NCBI GenBank assembly: GCA_016165875.1
Contig: JABBOT010000003.1
Coordinates: 35,809,860-35,873,859, forward strand
Direction of reading: 5' to 3'
Origin: Acanthopleura granulata
Lineage: Eukaryota > Mollusca > Polyplacophora > Chitonida > Chitonidae
DNA: 64,000 nt
Position numbers and translations under genes: made by a program. Of the stretch, positions 12,401 through 21,539 are shown one piece after another; within the stretch, counting starts at the first letter, position 1; each line of letters begins with the position of its first letter. Below the pieces are notes generated by a model. It was not told the DNA's origin and did no database searches. It saw only the letters and a program-made list of their open reading frames with translations.

Positions 12401-15400
12401 TTCTGGACAGTGGTCGTGGCTGGACACTTACCTGCAGACTTAATGATGGTACAGCTACACTTGATGTGAACATCACTGACCAGGTAAGTAACAAGTGTGC
12501 ATGCTGGGTTGTCTAGACAGTGGTCAGTGGTCATGGCTGGACACTTACCTGCAGACTTAATGATGGTACAGCTACACTTGATGTGGACATCACTGACCAG
12601 GTAAGTAACAAGTGTACATGCTGGGTTGCCTGGTCAGTGGTCATGGCTGAACACTTACCTGCTGACGTGAGAACAGTACAGCTACACTTGACGTGGACAT
12701 CACTGACCAGGTAAGTAACAAATGTAGATGCAGGGTTGCCTGGACAGCGGTCAGTGGTGAAATCTTGATTGTACACTTAACAACATTATTGCTGTTGTGC
12801 TGCTATATAGTATATATGTTAGCACTACGTGATACTACCTCGCTGTTGTGTATAAAATGCCATTGAAAATTCTTCTTTAAATCATAATTACATGTGTATG
12901 TATATTTCTTTCAGGTTCTTACAAAGATGATTGGTTTTTCTGTTCGAGAGAGTTTGGTAAGTCAGTGTGTAGAGGGTGTGGATTTATGAATTTATCTTTT
13001 CAGTGTTACTGATTTTTCAAATTAAACTCTGGTTTTGCAAAAAAATATGCTGGAAAACATACATGTTTGGTAATTTGTGCTTGAAAATGTTTACAAGTAA
13101 ATACACAAAGAAGTGACCTTAAAACAATTTTTTTTGGAAGAGATGAAAGAGTCTTGTAAAGCAATGAAACTTGTAAATTAACATTACTCCTAGTTTTCTT
13201 TCTGATTTCAACAAAATGTGGTTGAAGTGTAGACTACATCAAGATACCCTTTATAGTATTGATTTTTAATTTCGATGATCAGTTGCCCACCTGTCTGTCT
13301 GTTCATCCAGCATATGTTAACATTTCTTTTAAAATGCACCTAGTTACTGTTATGGTTTTTATCCAGTTTCAACAAAACTTGGTTCAAGTGAATGAAAGTA
13401 CAGTACATGATCTTCAGTTTTGATTTTCCATTGTTTGTTATGCATACATAATTTTTGAACCAACACTGTGATAATTTTGTCCCTTCCAGTAGAGCTGCCC
13501 TCTCATCAGAGATTCTGTTTTTTTTATCTGCCAAAGAGAAAACCGAAATCATGACTGGTGTACATGTACATGTATGCAAATGGGGTGCAATTTCCATGAA
13601 TGTGCAGAGGAAGAGTTAAGATATAAACATGAATCTGTTGGATATTGTGTTACAGGAACTGAAGAGGAAAGAGACAGGAGGGAAGTTTGATCTTTCAGAG
13701 GTGCGTGTATTTTGTTTTATTTTATGTGAAGACTGTGGCATGGAAAGATAGGTGGTGGTTTCATGCTCATATCAGTATGCGTGGGGTGGAGGTGGGGTGG
13801 CTTCATGGTGTAGGGGGTTAATCCCTGCGAGTGCAAGTTTAGCTTATGTTGGTTTTCTCTCCGGTTGTATGTGGGAAGTTCCGCCAGCAAACCATGGAGG
13901 GTCGTGGATTTGTCTCAGGCTCTGCTCAGTTTACTCCCACCATATTGGTGGCTGTCGTCATATAAGCAAAATATTCTTTGGCACTAAGTAAAACACCAAG
14001 CAAATCAAAAAAATAAATCAATATGGATGTGCAGAAGGGGTCATTTGTAGGATAAATAAAATCACAGGACATCATGGGCTTATAGAAGTCGTCTGGACCA
14101 ACTGGTATTCTGTTGGTCGATTTAATAAAAAATTCAATACATGGTTGTATCTATTCAGTTTATGTTGTTTTTGGAAGGAAATATTGAAAATTTTACATAA
14201 GTTCAAGTTGAATATCTCAAAAATCCCAGAGCACATCATGAGTTTCTCCATTGTACGGACATCTCCATGATCAAGTGCGTTCATTTAGACATAGAGAAGG
14301 CTTTTTTGGCATGGGAGGGATTTGATTTATTTGATTGGTGTTTTATGCCATACTTAAGAATATTTCACTTATACAATGGCAGCCAGCATAATGCTGGGAA
14401 AAACCAGGCAGAACCCAGAGGGAACCCACGACCAACTGCAGATTGCTGGCAGACCTTCCCACATACGGGTGGAGAGGAAGCCAGCATGAGCCGGACTTGA
14501 ACTCACATTGATCACATTGATGGGAGGCTTCGGTCATTGCACTGCACTAGTGCGCTAGACTGAGTCACGGAGGCCCAGGCATCAGAGGGACGTGTTAAAT
14601 CAAAGATGACGAACAGTGAGCTTTTTTGGTCTCTATCAATTCTCTTTCAATACTTCTATGGTACTAGATAGTTCTGATTTGGCAAGACTGACTGCGGACG
14701 CATGCAGTCTGGCTAGTTCCTTCCCCCTGGCGCCAGGTGGTTCTACTTGCTCAGCAACTTTCAGTGCACACAACTTGCACCCATAGTGTTACAATTTCAT
14801 CTGCGGATTTTTTTTTTTTCGCCTGAACTTGATAGATGGCTTACAGCAGTGAAAGAAATCATGCTTCATTTACGTCTAACTGGTCGCATATGCGGCTAAA
14901 ATTTTGGTTTTCATGACGAATAAACTAAATCTCTTTTTTTTCGATAGATGGCTTACAGTGCTTTTTTGTTGAACATGCCACATTCTCACATGTAACAGCC
15001 ACACTTTTTACCAACATGTTCAAGACTTACAAAGCCCTGTGCCAGTTACATGGGTGTATGAACTCTTATCAAGGTTTTGCACTGTGAACCAGGCTTACAG
15101 ACCACTGAGTAGTATGAAAGTTCAGTCAAGTCATGTTGCCATTAGCGATCGCGGGTGAGACAACAACAACATTCACAAGTCAGGAAAGTCCAAATTCGCT
15201 TTTTATAACCATAAAAGCCTTAATGGCCCTGATTTGACAAAGCAAAATGAAGACACAAGCCAAGGTGCAATCAAGGACATTGGCGAGGCAGCCAGATAAG
15301 TTATCGGAGGAAACCATTCATACACGTAGATGAACGACCAAGAGGTCGGATTATTTCCTAGTTTGCTCCCTGCATGTGGCTGGCTGCTGTGTGGCTTCTA

Positions 15401-17123
15401 AACCTCTGTGGTCAGTCACAGCGGGTGTACGGCCACAACCAGCTGGGAATAAAGGTAGCTAAATCCTCAAAATTACTCAGCAAAACTTGTATGGGTACAA
15501 GGATTTTTTTCTGGAATTCACCTCATTACTGGTATATATGGGTGCTGCACTTACATGCATGCAACACTTGCGCACGCGAATACGAAACATTTTTGGCCAC
15601 CTCCATTCAGTTTAAATGCATGTTTTCTTTTGTTCTTGGCCAGACAGGACTTTAAGCCGTTGAGATAATGCTGTAATGGTTGTGGAACAAAATACATATA
15701 ATACAAATACATACAGCTTCTATGATACATATAGAAGTGTACTTAATCTTTAGAAGTCTGTAGCCTCTCTATTTTAAGATACTGGCAAGTATAAAAATAA
15801 AATTCCATCATCTGGATTAGAGAGTCAATTTAATTTCTGATTTGCCAGCATTGATTTTCATGGTAAGATTCAGGTGACCTGTAACTTGTCAGTCAGGGTT
15901 TCAAGTTCCTTCACAGTAGCCGTTATCAGAAATGTCAAAGTTTGAAACCGTTTCGATGAACTGGAATGTTTATTGTCAGAAGTAAGGACAATACTGCAAG
16001 AAAACTTAGACAGTTAAGAGAATGTTCATCTACATCCATTGTTATTTTCACGTAAAATGTTTCATGATTATTAATTACCTACACTCTGTCTCAACTGTAC
16101 TTATGTTTTTATGTCGTGTTTCTGTGCTTTTCCCTCAACCTTTCAAGTGCATGGTTTTTTACATGCCTTTTCACTGACTGAGAATTACAGCCACAATTTC
16201 CTTAATCCATTATGACACCAACACTGTATCATGATTCAAGACTGAAGTATTGTTGAAAGTGATGTGAACCCTAACTGCATAGAGTTTTGGTCCAGATTAT
16301 CTTGCTTGTAAGCTTCTAGGCAGGTCTTCATGGACCTCAACACTGTTTATGTGTGGAAAACTTGAAATAACGACTACTGCAATTTGCACCTGTTATCAAT
16401 TAGTGATATCATACAGTTTGAAGACAAGCTTGAGTTCATATATAGGCACTTATAATTGCTTCAGTTAATGAGGAATGGTTAAGTACAGAAATAGTCCATA
16501 TTCAATTTTGCTTGAGAGTTAAAGTCAATTTTCTCCTGAGAGTAGTGGTCAGTTGGTGGAAAAATGACTTCTGTGAACCTCGTGGACACACCTCTGCTGT
16601 TAACTGTGTACAAATGAGTTTAAATTTTTCTGCATACAAATGTGTTTAAATTTTTCTGCATATTAAAATTAACATCTTTACAACTTTGTTTCCTTGATGT
16701 CCTTTTAACATAATTTCTTATCTACACATAAAATGGACATCCATGTATTTTACACATATTTACCGATGGTCTTTCTAAATCTCTTGCGGTTATGGAGTGT
16801 TTATCATATATTCTTGTACAACGAATGATTTTTCTTGACATTTCACCGATTCCTGAATTTTGCAGAGAATCAACGACTGCCAGTTAAAGCTGATCAACAT
16901 GTCATCCATTTTCAAAGTGGAGTATCGCCCCACAGTTGGCAGAGCACAGGTCACAGAAATCCTGCCCGTGACAGAGGAACACATTGAGCTGCTGTATGCT
17001 AGGGTTTGTAGTCAGATGTCAGAAAACGCCACGGAGTTGAAGATCTTGAACCACATATTAACTTGCAAGGGTTGCTCACCATGCAAAAACCGATCTCTGC
17101 CGGTTGTGTGTGTTAAAAAATGA
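282..17123 (+). CDS. RMI1: RMI1, RecQ-mediated genome instability protein 1 (12 exons, 5'-partial)
   Basis: Nuclear OB-fold scaffold of the BLM-TOP3A-RMI1-RMI2 complex, which dissolves double Holliday junctions without crossover. Exons: 282-401, 1095-1228, 3707-3927, 4722-4795, 5266-5506, 6379-6452, 6931-7756, 10701-10786, 12260-12373, 12915-12956, 13656-13700, 16866-17123. All junctions are GT-AG and phases match throughout, giving 2235 bp (744 codons plus stop). Family evidence: the OB1 signature MLNMTDG...[11 protein letters not shown]...LPGCK, the LGGEVDSL block, an acidic linker, then the C-terminal OB fold ([27 protein letters not shown]) that in the family binds RMI2 and FANCM. The start codon and the N-terminal TOP3A-binding part are left of the window. 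At about 744 residues plus the missing N-terminus it is longer than the roughly 625-residue human protein, mainly because of linker duplication. Family assignment is by recall of vertebrate RMI1. Confidence 0.93.
402..1094 (+). other. RMI1 intron with partial SINE
   Basis: Holds the 3' part of a SINE at 525-650. The rest is AT-rich and unremarkable. Confidence 0.7.
525..650 (+). repeat. SINE 3' part
   Basis: ggtttcctcccaccataatg, then gtcgtataagtgaaatattc, then aaataaataaataaa. Head missing. Confidence 0.8.
1095..1228 (+). CDS. RMI1: RMI1 exon: OB1 C-terminal strands
   Basis: Acceptor atctgtag, donor GCACT|gtgagt. Encodes [16 protein letters not shown], then [18 protein letters not shown]. 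This matches the vertebrate L.PENVKVLGGEVD.L block that closes OB1. Ends in phase 2; the two leftover bases CT join A of the 3707 exon to make Leu, which supports the splice. Confidence 0.92.
1229..3706 (+). other. RMI1 intron
   Basis: 2.5-kb intron with no coding signal recognised. Contains a T run at 3159-3180 and a MITE-like element at 3184-3400. A perfect TGACGTCA palindrome is present near 3004. Confidence 0.6.
3184..3400 (+). mobile_element. MITE-like element with inverted termini, copy 1
   Basis: Left end taccctaaatgacctaaaat, right end aaatttttaggtcttttact; these are inverted relative to each other. The interior has gatatccttttggaaaaatg and taagtttcat. Non-coding, 217 bp. Confidence 0.7.
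3707..3927 (+). CDS. RMI1: RMI1 linker exon X1 (left end of tandem duplication)
   Basis: Acceptor gcactttcag, donor ACAGCAG|gtacac; enters in phase 2, leaves in phase 1. Polar Ser/Gln/Asn-rich linker containing [13 protein letters not shown] and [18 protein letters not shown]. From about 3765 onward it is closely repeated in exon 5266-5506, whereas its first 58 or so bases are unique. No fold is expected. The call rests on open frame, phase continuity and the paired copy. Confidence 0.82.
4722..4795 (+). CDS. RMI1: RMI1 acidic-motif exon Y1
   Basis: 74-bp exon, acceptor ttacattccag, donor AAAAT|gtaaga. Encodes [20 protein letters not shown] followed by LDEN. It resembles the acidic DEELLASLDEN stretch that follows OB1 in vertebrate RMI1 (recalled). 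The exon at 6379-6452 is a copy differing at one base (Asp to Asn at the first full codon). Confidence 0.88.
4866..5150 (+). repeat. Interspersed repeat R, copy 1
   Basis: Begins near aacagagtgacgtcacttt and includes ggtcaattgcctatccttta and the phrase gtgttcagaagaa. Shared with 6536-6810 (by tandem duplication) and independently with 17163-17415. Family unknown. Confidence 0.75.
5266..5506 (+). CDS. RMI1: RMI1 hybrid linker exon X2 (duplication junction)
   Basis: Acceptor gtcttttaccag, donor ACAGCAG|gtacac; phase 0 to 1. Its 5' part ([20 protein letters not shown]) is a copy of the start of exon 6931-7756. Its 3' part ([14 protein letters not shown] to SDNTAG) is a copy of exon 3707-3927. 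The join lies at about 5330-5341. This is the expected product of a tandem duplication with both breakpoints in exons, and the frame stays open. Confidence 0.85.
6379..6452 (+). CDS. RMI1: RMI1 acidic-motif exon Y2
   Basis: Second copy of the 74-bp acidic exon: acceptor tgctttccag, donor AAAAT|gtaaga. Encodes [20 protein letters not shown] plus LDEN. It matches 4722-4795 at 73 of 74 bases, while the flanking introns show many substitutions and a roughly 78-bp indel. Confidence 0.87.
6536..6810 (+). repeat. Interspersed repeat R, copy 2
   Basis: Duplicate of 4866-5150 within the second duplication unit, with scattered substitutions. Confidence 0.75.
6931..7756 (+). CDS. RMI1: RMI1 large linker exon X3
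   Basis: 826 bp, acceptor atcttttaccag, donor TCTACAG|gtaggt; phase 0 to 1. Starts [15 protein letters not shown], then a long disordered Ser/Gln/Pro region. It contains a strongly acidic cluster near 7255-7370 ([20 protein letters not shown], then [13 protein letters not shown]). Vertebrate RMI1 has an acidic segment in the same linker that is reported to contact RPA; equivalence here is inference. Near the 3' end is a low-complexity stretch with [11 protein letters not shown]. Confidence 0.88.
7897..8118 (+). repeat. tRNA-derived SINE, near full length
   Basis: A-box-like region after gagcctccatggc, B-box-like tgagctcaaatccagctc, and a tail with gataaataaataagtaaat. Shows the full order of the family: tRNA-like head, conserved middle, ataagtgaaat block, A/T tail. 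Confidence 0.85.
8550..8697 (+). repeat. SINE 3' part, degraded
   Basis: Tail block tcatataagtgaaaaattct and aaataaataaata recognisable; upstream half diverged. Confidence 0.6.
8851..8975 (+). repeat. Direct repeat, copy 1
   Basis: Shares tgcagatatg, the GCGC..TT..GCACT block and agattcgtaatcaggacgtc with 9216-9335, in the same order and spacing. Confidence 0.7.
9216..9335 (+). repeat. Direct repeat, copy 2
   Basis: Partner of 8851-8975, about 360 bp downstream. Ends agattcgtgatcaggacgtc followed by aaactagg. Confidence 0.7.
10701..10786 (+). CDS. RMI1: RMI1 exon: start of C-terminal OB fold
   Basis: Acceptor tttgcgtttag, donor GTTAAG|gtaatt. The incoming G plus GT gives Gly, then [20 protein letters not shown] and RPFCIKVK. 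Corresponds to vertebrate PF.YLS......V.TVKVKA, the first strand of the OB2 domain that pairs with RMI2. Ends in phase 0. Confidence 0.92.
10923..10970 (+). repeat. SINE 5' fragment, left side of nested LINE
   Basis: ggcctccatggcttagttta is the tRNA-like A-box head, joined directly to the internal tctgccagcaacctg segment. The matching 3' tail is at 12001-12062, on the far side of the LINE fragment. Confidence 0.7.
10971..12000 (+). mobile_element. 5'-truncated, frameshifted non-LTR retrotransposon (LINE) fragment
   Basis: Encodes the C-terminal end of a reverse-transcriptase polyprotein, broken into at least three frames. Pieces include [20 protein letters not shown] (about 10985-11065), [20 protein letters not shown] (ORF at 11073-11420) and a third frame at 11470-11871 with [20 protein letters not shown]. 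The last frame has a CxxC...H...C zinc-binding pattern (FCSKC, DEFHF, QCP), typical of LINE C-termini. A short 3' UTR follows. It is inactive: no endonuclease or RT core, and frameshifts near 11095 and 11440-11560. Confidence 0.85.
12001..12062 (+). repeat. SINE 3' tail, right side of nested LINE
   Basis: tgtcatataagtgaaatatt, then cttgagtacggcataaaaca, then an (AAAT)-like tail. Completes the SINE begun at 10923. Confidence 0.75.
12260..12373 (+). CDS. RMI1: RMI1 exon: OB2 central strands
   Basis: Acceptor atattttacag, donor GACCAG|gtaagt; 38 codons, phase 0 to 0. Encodes [20 protein letters not shown] then [18 protein letters not shown], matching vertebrate W.ITAK..DGTAYLDVDF.DE. Its 3' two-thirds plus the donor are repeated three more times just downstream (12400-12730). 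Only this first copy has the proper acceptor and frame. Confidence 0.92.
12300..12730 (+). repeat. Fourfold tandem array of half-exon plus 5' splice site
   Basis: Four copies of a 110-117-bp unit holding the 3' part of the OB2 exon, its donor and about 30 bp of intron. Donor CAG|gtaagtaac falls at 12371, 12481, 12598 and 12708 (spacings 110, 117, 110). Copies 2 and 3 keep the acttacctgcagacttaatg core; copy 4 is degraded. Only copy 1 is preceded by the real acceptor. Confidence 0.92.
12915..12956 (+). CDS. RMI1: RMI1 exon: OB2 short exon
   Basis: 42 bp, acceptor tatatttctttcag, donor AGTTTG|gtaagt. Encodes [14 protein letters not shown], matching vertebrate ILTSLIGFSV. Phase 0 to 0. Too short for simple ORF detection but well supported by conservation and splice sites. 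Confidence 0.9.
13656..13700 (+). CDS. RMI1: RMI1 exon: OB2 short linker exon
   Basis: 45 bp, acceptor ttgtgttacag, donor TCAGAG|gtgcgt. Encodes [15 protein letters not shown], in the position of the vertebrate KQSKKDPLQYQKFLE segment. Phase 0 to 0. Confidence 0.85.
13797..14022 (+). repeat. tRNA-derived SINE, near full length, diverged
   Basis: Head ggtggcttcatggtg, middle gtatgtgggaagttccgcca, tail block gtcatataagcaaaatattc. Confidence 0.8.
14321..14576 (-). repeat. tRNA-derived SINE, full length
   Basis: Reverse orientation: tail tttgatttatttgattggtg at the left, B-box-like gacttgaactcaca, head ending gtcacggaggccc at the right. Confidence 0.88.
16866..17123 (+). CDS. RMI1: RMI1 terminal exon
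   Basis: Acceptor cctgaattttgcag, stop TGA at 17121-17123. Encodes [47 protein letters not shown], then about 40 further residues ([20 protein letters not shown] onward, with CKGCSPCK). Vertebrate RMI1 ends a few residues after the EHL(E) position. The tail is therefore an extension or an unrecognised splice; no strong alternative donor was seen. Confidence 0.8.
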   Translation, partial: RINDCQLKLINMSSIFKVEYRPTVGRAQVTEILPVTEEHIELLYARVCSQMSENATELKILNHILTCKGCSPCKNRSLPVVCVKK

Positions 17124-17162
17124 CAAGTGAATACAATACACAGATTTTGAGTTATGTTGTTA

Positions 17163-17415
17163 CCACAACAGAGTGACGTCCCTTTGCGAAATGACATTGC
17201 TGTTTTACGACATGGTAGGGTCAATTGCCTGTCCTTTAACATGGCAACTTATGTGTTCAGAAGAATCTACTGTCGAAATTTTGTTTCTGTTGCCCAAACT
17301 GATATCCAGCATGACTGGAAAACACATATCGGAAGTTTAATTTCACCTTCTTTCATAAATGTGCAATACTGTATATACCACCCCATGTTAAATTGTGCAG
17401 ATTTACCCTACCGTG
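17163..17415 (+). repeat. Interspersed repeat R, copy 3, in RMI1 3' UTR
   Basis: Starts acaacagagtgacgtccctt and runs to the phrase ccatgttaaattgtgcagat. Same order of blocks as copies 1 and 2 but over 10 kb away, so this is a dispersed element rather than part of the local duplication. Confidence 0.75.
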
Positions 17416-17587
17416 CCATAAAGGGGTGACTTTGCGTCACAAACGTGCATGACTTTATTGTTATAGCATCGCAGCACGAATCCTGCATATTGGAAATTTT
17501 ACGCCAGAGTGTGATGTCTGGCAGATAACAAGCAGCTTAATTAAATGTCTGTATGTATACAGTATGTATTCCTGTGTGGCCCGGTGT

Positions 17588-17593
17588 AATAAA
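17588..17593 (+). terminator. Candidate RMI1 poly(A) signal AATAAA
   Basis: Hexamer in gtgtaataaagactc, 465 bp after the RMI1 stop. A T-rich stretch at 17641-17650 could act as the downstream element. Confidence 0.4.
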
Positions 17594-17642
17594 GACTCAA
17601 AATATGGTTATACAGAGAGAAAACATCGGTATTGTTATACTT

Positions 17643-17901
17643 CTTTATTTGATTGGTCTTTTACACCATACTCAAGAATATTTCACTTATACGACAGCGG
17701 CCAGCATTATTGTGGGAGGAAACCGGGCAGAACCCGGGGTGGAAACCCACGACCATCCGCAGGTTGCTGGCCAATCTTCCCACGTATGGCTGGAGAGGAA
17801 GCCAGCATGAGCTGGGCTTGAACTCACGACGACCACATTGATGGGAGGCTTCGGCCATTGCACTGCGTTAGTGCGCTAACTGACTGAGCCACGGAGGTCC
17901 C
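17643..17901 (-). repeat. tRNA-derived SINE, full length
   Basis: Reverse orientation, from ctttatttgattggtctttt to tgagccacggaggtccc. Among the best preserved copies. Lies just past the RMI1 poly(A) signal. Confidence 0.9.
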
Positions 17902-19184
17902 CAATGCATTTGAGTATGGCACCTACAATCAAGACCATTATACACTAAACAGGTTCGTAATTTCTGGACTTATTTTTCAAACACTCTGAAAATAATATTT
18001 AAGAATACAATTCATTATCGATTATGGATAATATTGATTATTATATGTACCTGCCCATGTCAAAATACACTGATTTGTCCAGGTGTGCCATAAGGCGAGA
18101 ACGTCACGGCCCAATGGGACCTCGCCATGTGACATTGATTTAGTGTACATATGAGCTTGCAAATATACTTAATAAGTTTGTGTGAAGAAATGATGGGTAT
18201 AAGTTAAGCTCTATCTAGCGAGCAACCATGCACTGTATCAGTGAACCTGTGGACACAAAGGAATGAAGCTGCTGCGTAGTACACATCTAATCTGATATTT
18301 AAGCTGCAACAGTGAAAACATTCCATCACCCCATCACTCCTGTCATCTCAGATCAGGTCTGAATATGAGAAAGACTTGCTGATAACCACATGCCCCTCGA
18401 TTTGATACAAATGTATTTTGTCTACATGTAGCCAGGCATGGATCAATGTGTAAAAGGATTTAAACCAATGGCATTAAAGTTGATCTGTATTTTATTTTTT
18501 GTCTTTACTTGCTTGGTGTTTCATGCTGCACCCACAAGTAGATCACATATTTGACAACAGTAACAGTAGGGGAAACCAATCAGTGCTGAAAGTCAGGATT
18601 TTATTTCAATTAAAAGTGGATGGTTTTCTTTGCACAGACATCAAATAGTTAAGGAGCTGTACCATGTCCTGAAGCAGAGACATCAGCGAAGTCATTCTCC
18701 TGGCATACACCTTGCATATGTACTTCACAATGCTGAGCCTCAAAATAAAAATTGATTTCATTGTTGTACTGGGTCTTAGAAGAATTTTATGAGGTGAAAT
18801 GGCAGCCAGTTTTTAGGTGGCAGAAACTGGATTTCCGAACAGAACTGGACTGCCCTTTTTAGCCAATACACATTTAATCGTAACAGGAATCAGTTTTCTG
18901 ACAAGGTTATAGCATCTAATGAACAACACATCCATACTGTTATCTTCACATTTCTCAGGAAAAAAATTCTTTCCGTTGTACTAATTTCTGTTCCAATAAA
19001 TAGAAGACTCAAATCTTCCCATGTCTGCCCTGTCGACTTGCATGTTGGTTGAAGGCCAGTGGTCTTATAAGCAAGCTGCACAAGTGCTATAGGGACTTCT
19101 TATTGACACCTAAAGGTTCCACAAGCAAAGACAGCAGGGAAATCTACACATTCTCTGTGCGGGACAAAATAAACAAAGTCAGTT
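17900..19184. other. Convergent intergenic gap, nothing recognised
   Basis: Between the likely 3' ends of RMI1 and AFDN. No conserved frame, RNA gene or clear repeat was seen apart from the SINE edge at 17901. Confidence 0.4.
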
Positions 19185-21539
19185 TCTATGAATAAAACAT
19201 GATAAATGTTAATTTATTGCTTTAATGTAATTTTATGAATACACAAGACAATAATGCAGTTATAACCTCTCTGAAGACCGGTAAGCCTATATGTTTTCTC
19301 TCCCACCTGGTAAAAAGAGGGATTCCAACAACAACCCCCAAAGTTCACCCAGTAATGTATAAAAATAGAGCCAATAGCACTGGCTATAGCTAGAGAACAG
19401 TTCTATCACATTCCTGTACATGTAATGATGGATCAGTTCAACTGAAGGTTTGAAGGACAGGTGTATATTTCATTTAACTACATACATGTGTTTCAGGCAC
19501 ATATGGTAACCAATAAAAACAGTCTTACAGCCCATCAGTCGGAAGCTGAGAGTAATATTTCACAAGCGAATCTGGTGTACAAAAATTGTGCAAAAACGGC
19601 AATATCAAATATGGTAGCAGATGCCAGGTTAAAAACTATATCGCACAAACGGATATGTAAAGTGATAACGCCCTTTTCGTGATATGAATTGGAGAGAAAA
19701 GAAAACCTGAAATGCCAGACTCGATATTTTCAAAATTACTGAACGGTGGAATACATTGGAATGATTCCATGATATAACTGTAAGATAGATAAAATAATAA
19801 TACATGGATCAGACACTGACCAGTGAGAAAATTTAGATTTGTTCATAATTGCCTTCAGAGATTTCTTCAATATAATACCATCCTATCTTTACAAGAATTA
19901 TGTTTCAAAAGTAAGGTGGAATGTGATTCTACAAGAACATATTGAACTGCTATGACTGACGTGATAACCGATCAATACTTAAGGATCATATATTCTGCAC
20001 AACCGATGAAAAGTAGCTAAAATAAAAAACATTAATAAAATATGCAAAAAACATGATAAGATGGCTGATGTATTGATAATTCTGTACACGTTTTATACAA
20101 AGCAAATGAATCCAGCCAATATATAATTACCAGAAACTTCCTGTATGTAAGTAACAAGTTTGTATTTCATCTGTTCCTGTACAAGTAGGAGTTCATGTGT
20201 AATTCCTCAAGATGATTTCAAGAGAAAAGGGAAGGCTTATCTTCACTAAGGGGAGGGAAGCGTGCAACTTTCATCTCTGTAGAAATGTAAGCAAACTTCT
20301 AAGTATCAGTTCGAAGAGAATTGGATTATGTGCCGGTGACAAATGTTCCGAAATGCAAGGGCCATGAAAGCCCATTAACAACTTTTATCATATTAATTCT
20401 AACTATGTCTATGTTACGATGTACTGCAATTTGTAATATAAAAAAATGGCTTTATTTCCTTCCAGGCAAGTGCAAAATGGTGGGGGGTGCAGGAGGCCTC
20501 CTAATAATCTATTTCAAATACTTATTTAGAAATTCTCAGGATAATTACCTAACAATCATATATTTATATACATCTAACAATATGCATGCCAAACAACAAG
20601 GAGATACGCACTATAAAACTTGAAAACCATTATTAATGTATGGAGATGTGAACACTGGTTAGCTTTGAAATTGGATCTTGTCTATACAAACCTGCAGAAA
20701 ACAAATCAGAAATAGAACAAAAGGTATAATGAACAAAGACATTGAAATTAGCACATTCACCTTGCGTGTTTTCATGATGGAAACTGTAGACAACCAGTTT
20801 GATTTTAAAAGAAAAAAAATTAAAAACAAGAAACAACACAAAAATTAAAAAAAAAAAATCACGAATGGTGTGTAATTCATATGTATTCTACAGATGTAAC
20901 CTCATATATTGAAATATTATGCTGAGGCTTTGTGAAGCACGTTAAGTCATATCTTAAAATATGAACATCAGTTAGAAAATCATCAAGTTGACATGAATTA
21001 ATTCCATAACAGATCAATTGACGTTTGAATGATGTTAACAACCCGGATTTGCTGATGTCAGATATGTAACTGTGATATATTAGCAAACGACGGCAGTTGG
21101 AAAAATTTATTTTCACCCAAAGAAAAAAGAAACAACACATCACAGTTCTCAATGTGGCATACACATTCGAAAAAGGCACAAGATTCAAAACAGAATCCTG
21201 TCGAGAGGCTTCTCCACCCAGTGTCCATGAGAACGATACAATGCTTAAAATGCCACCTTAAACTGGAACTACTGCTTTGAGCAACTCCACTGTCACAATT
21301 AGGAATCGGGGCCAGCACAAGCCTGCCTCAGATAGGCATCATTTCCAAAATGGTGTACATAGCGTGTGGTCAAAGACTTAATATGCTGTTAAGATTATGT
21401 GGATTTGATATGTACACAACACACAGTAGCCATCTATCCTGTTGCCTTGGGAAACTCTAACCATGGCAACACATCACACTGCCGAGACTGGCCTGGAAGA
21501 ATATGGGGGGGAAGCTCCGAGGCTTTGATACCTACACAT
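19185..21539 (-). other. Probable AFDN 3' UTR
   Basis: AT-rich sequence with no supported coding. Minus-strand AATAAA hexamers occur at 21106-21111, 20451-20456 and 19213-19218, so 3' UTRs of roughly 0.45, 1.1 or 2.35 kb are possible. The distal end is a guess from the last of these. Confidence 0.35.

Larger units (their letters stand above)
13701..16865 (+). other. RMI1 intron
   Basis: 3.2 kb, with SINEs at 13797-14022 (+) and 14321-14576 (-). 14600-16865 shows no recognised gene; an open stretch at 15374-15655 has no family resemblance and no splice context. Confidence 0.55.
17124..17610 (+). other. Probable RMI1 3' UTR
   Basis: Non-coding after the stop. 17163-17415 is the third copy of a repeat also found in the RMI1 introns at 4866 and 6536. 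The first canonical poly(A) hexamer is at 17588. A SINE in reverse orientation begins at 17643, so the transcript probably ends just before it. Confidence 0.45.

Noticed and set aside
12380..12776. ORFs at 12520-12714 (+) and 12531-12776 (-)
   Set aside because: Produced by the tandem half-exon array; copies 2-4 lack a usable acceptor (about 37 nt after the previous donor is too short for an intron).
15374..15655. 93-residue ORF in an RMI1 intron
   Set aside because: No family resemblance, no conserved motif and composition like the surrounding intron.
17553..17858. Overlapping ORFs on both strands around 17553-17858
   Set aside because: They are translations of a SINE, and the same peptide fragments recur at other SINE copies (14343, 31824, 35242, 61806).
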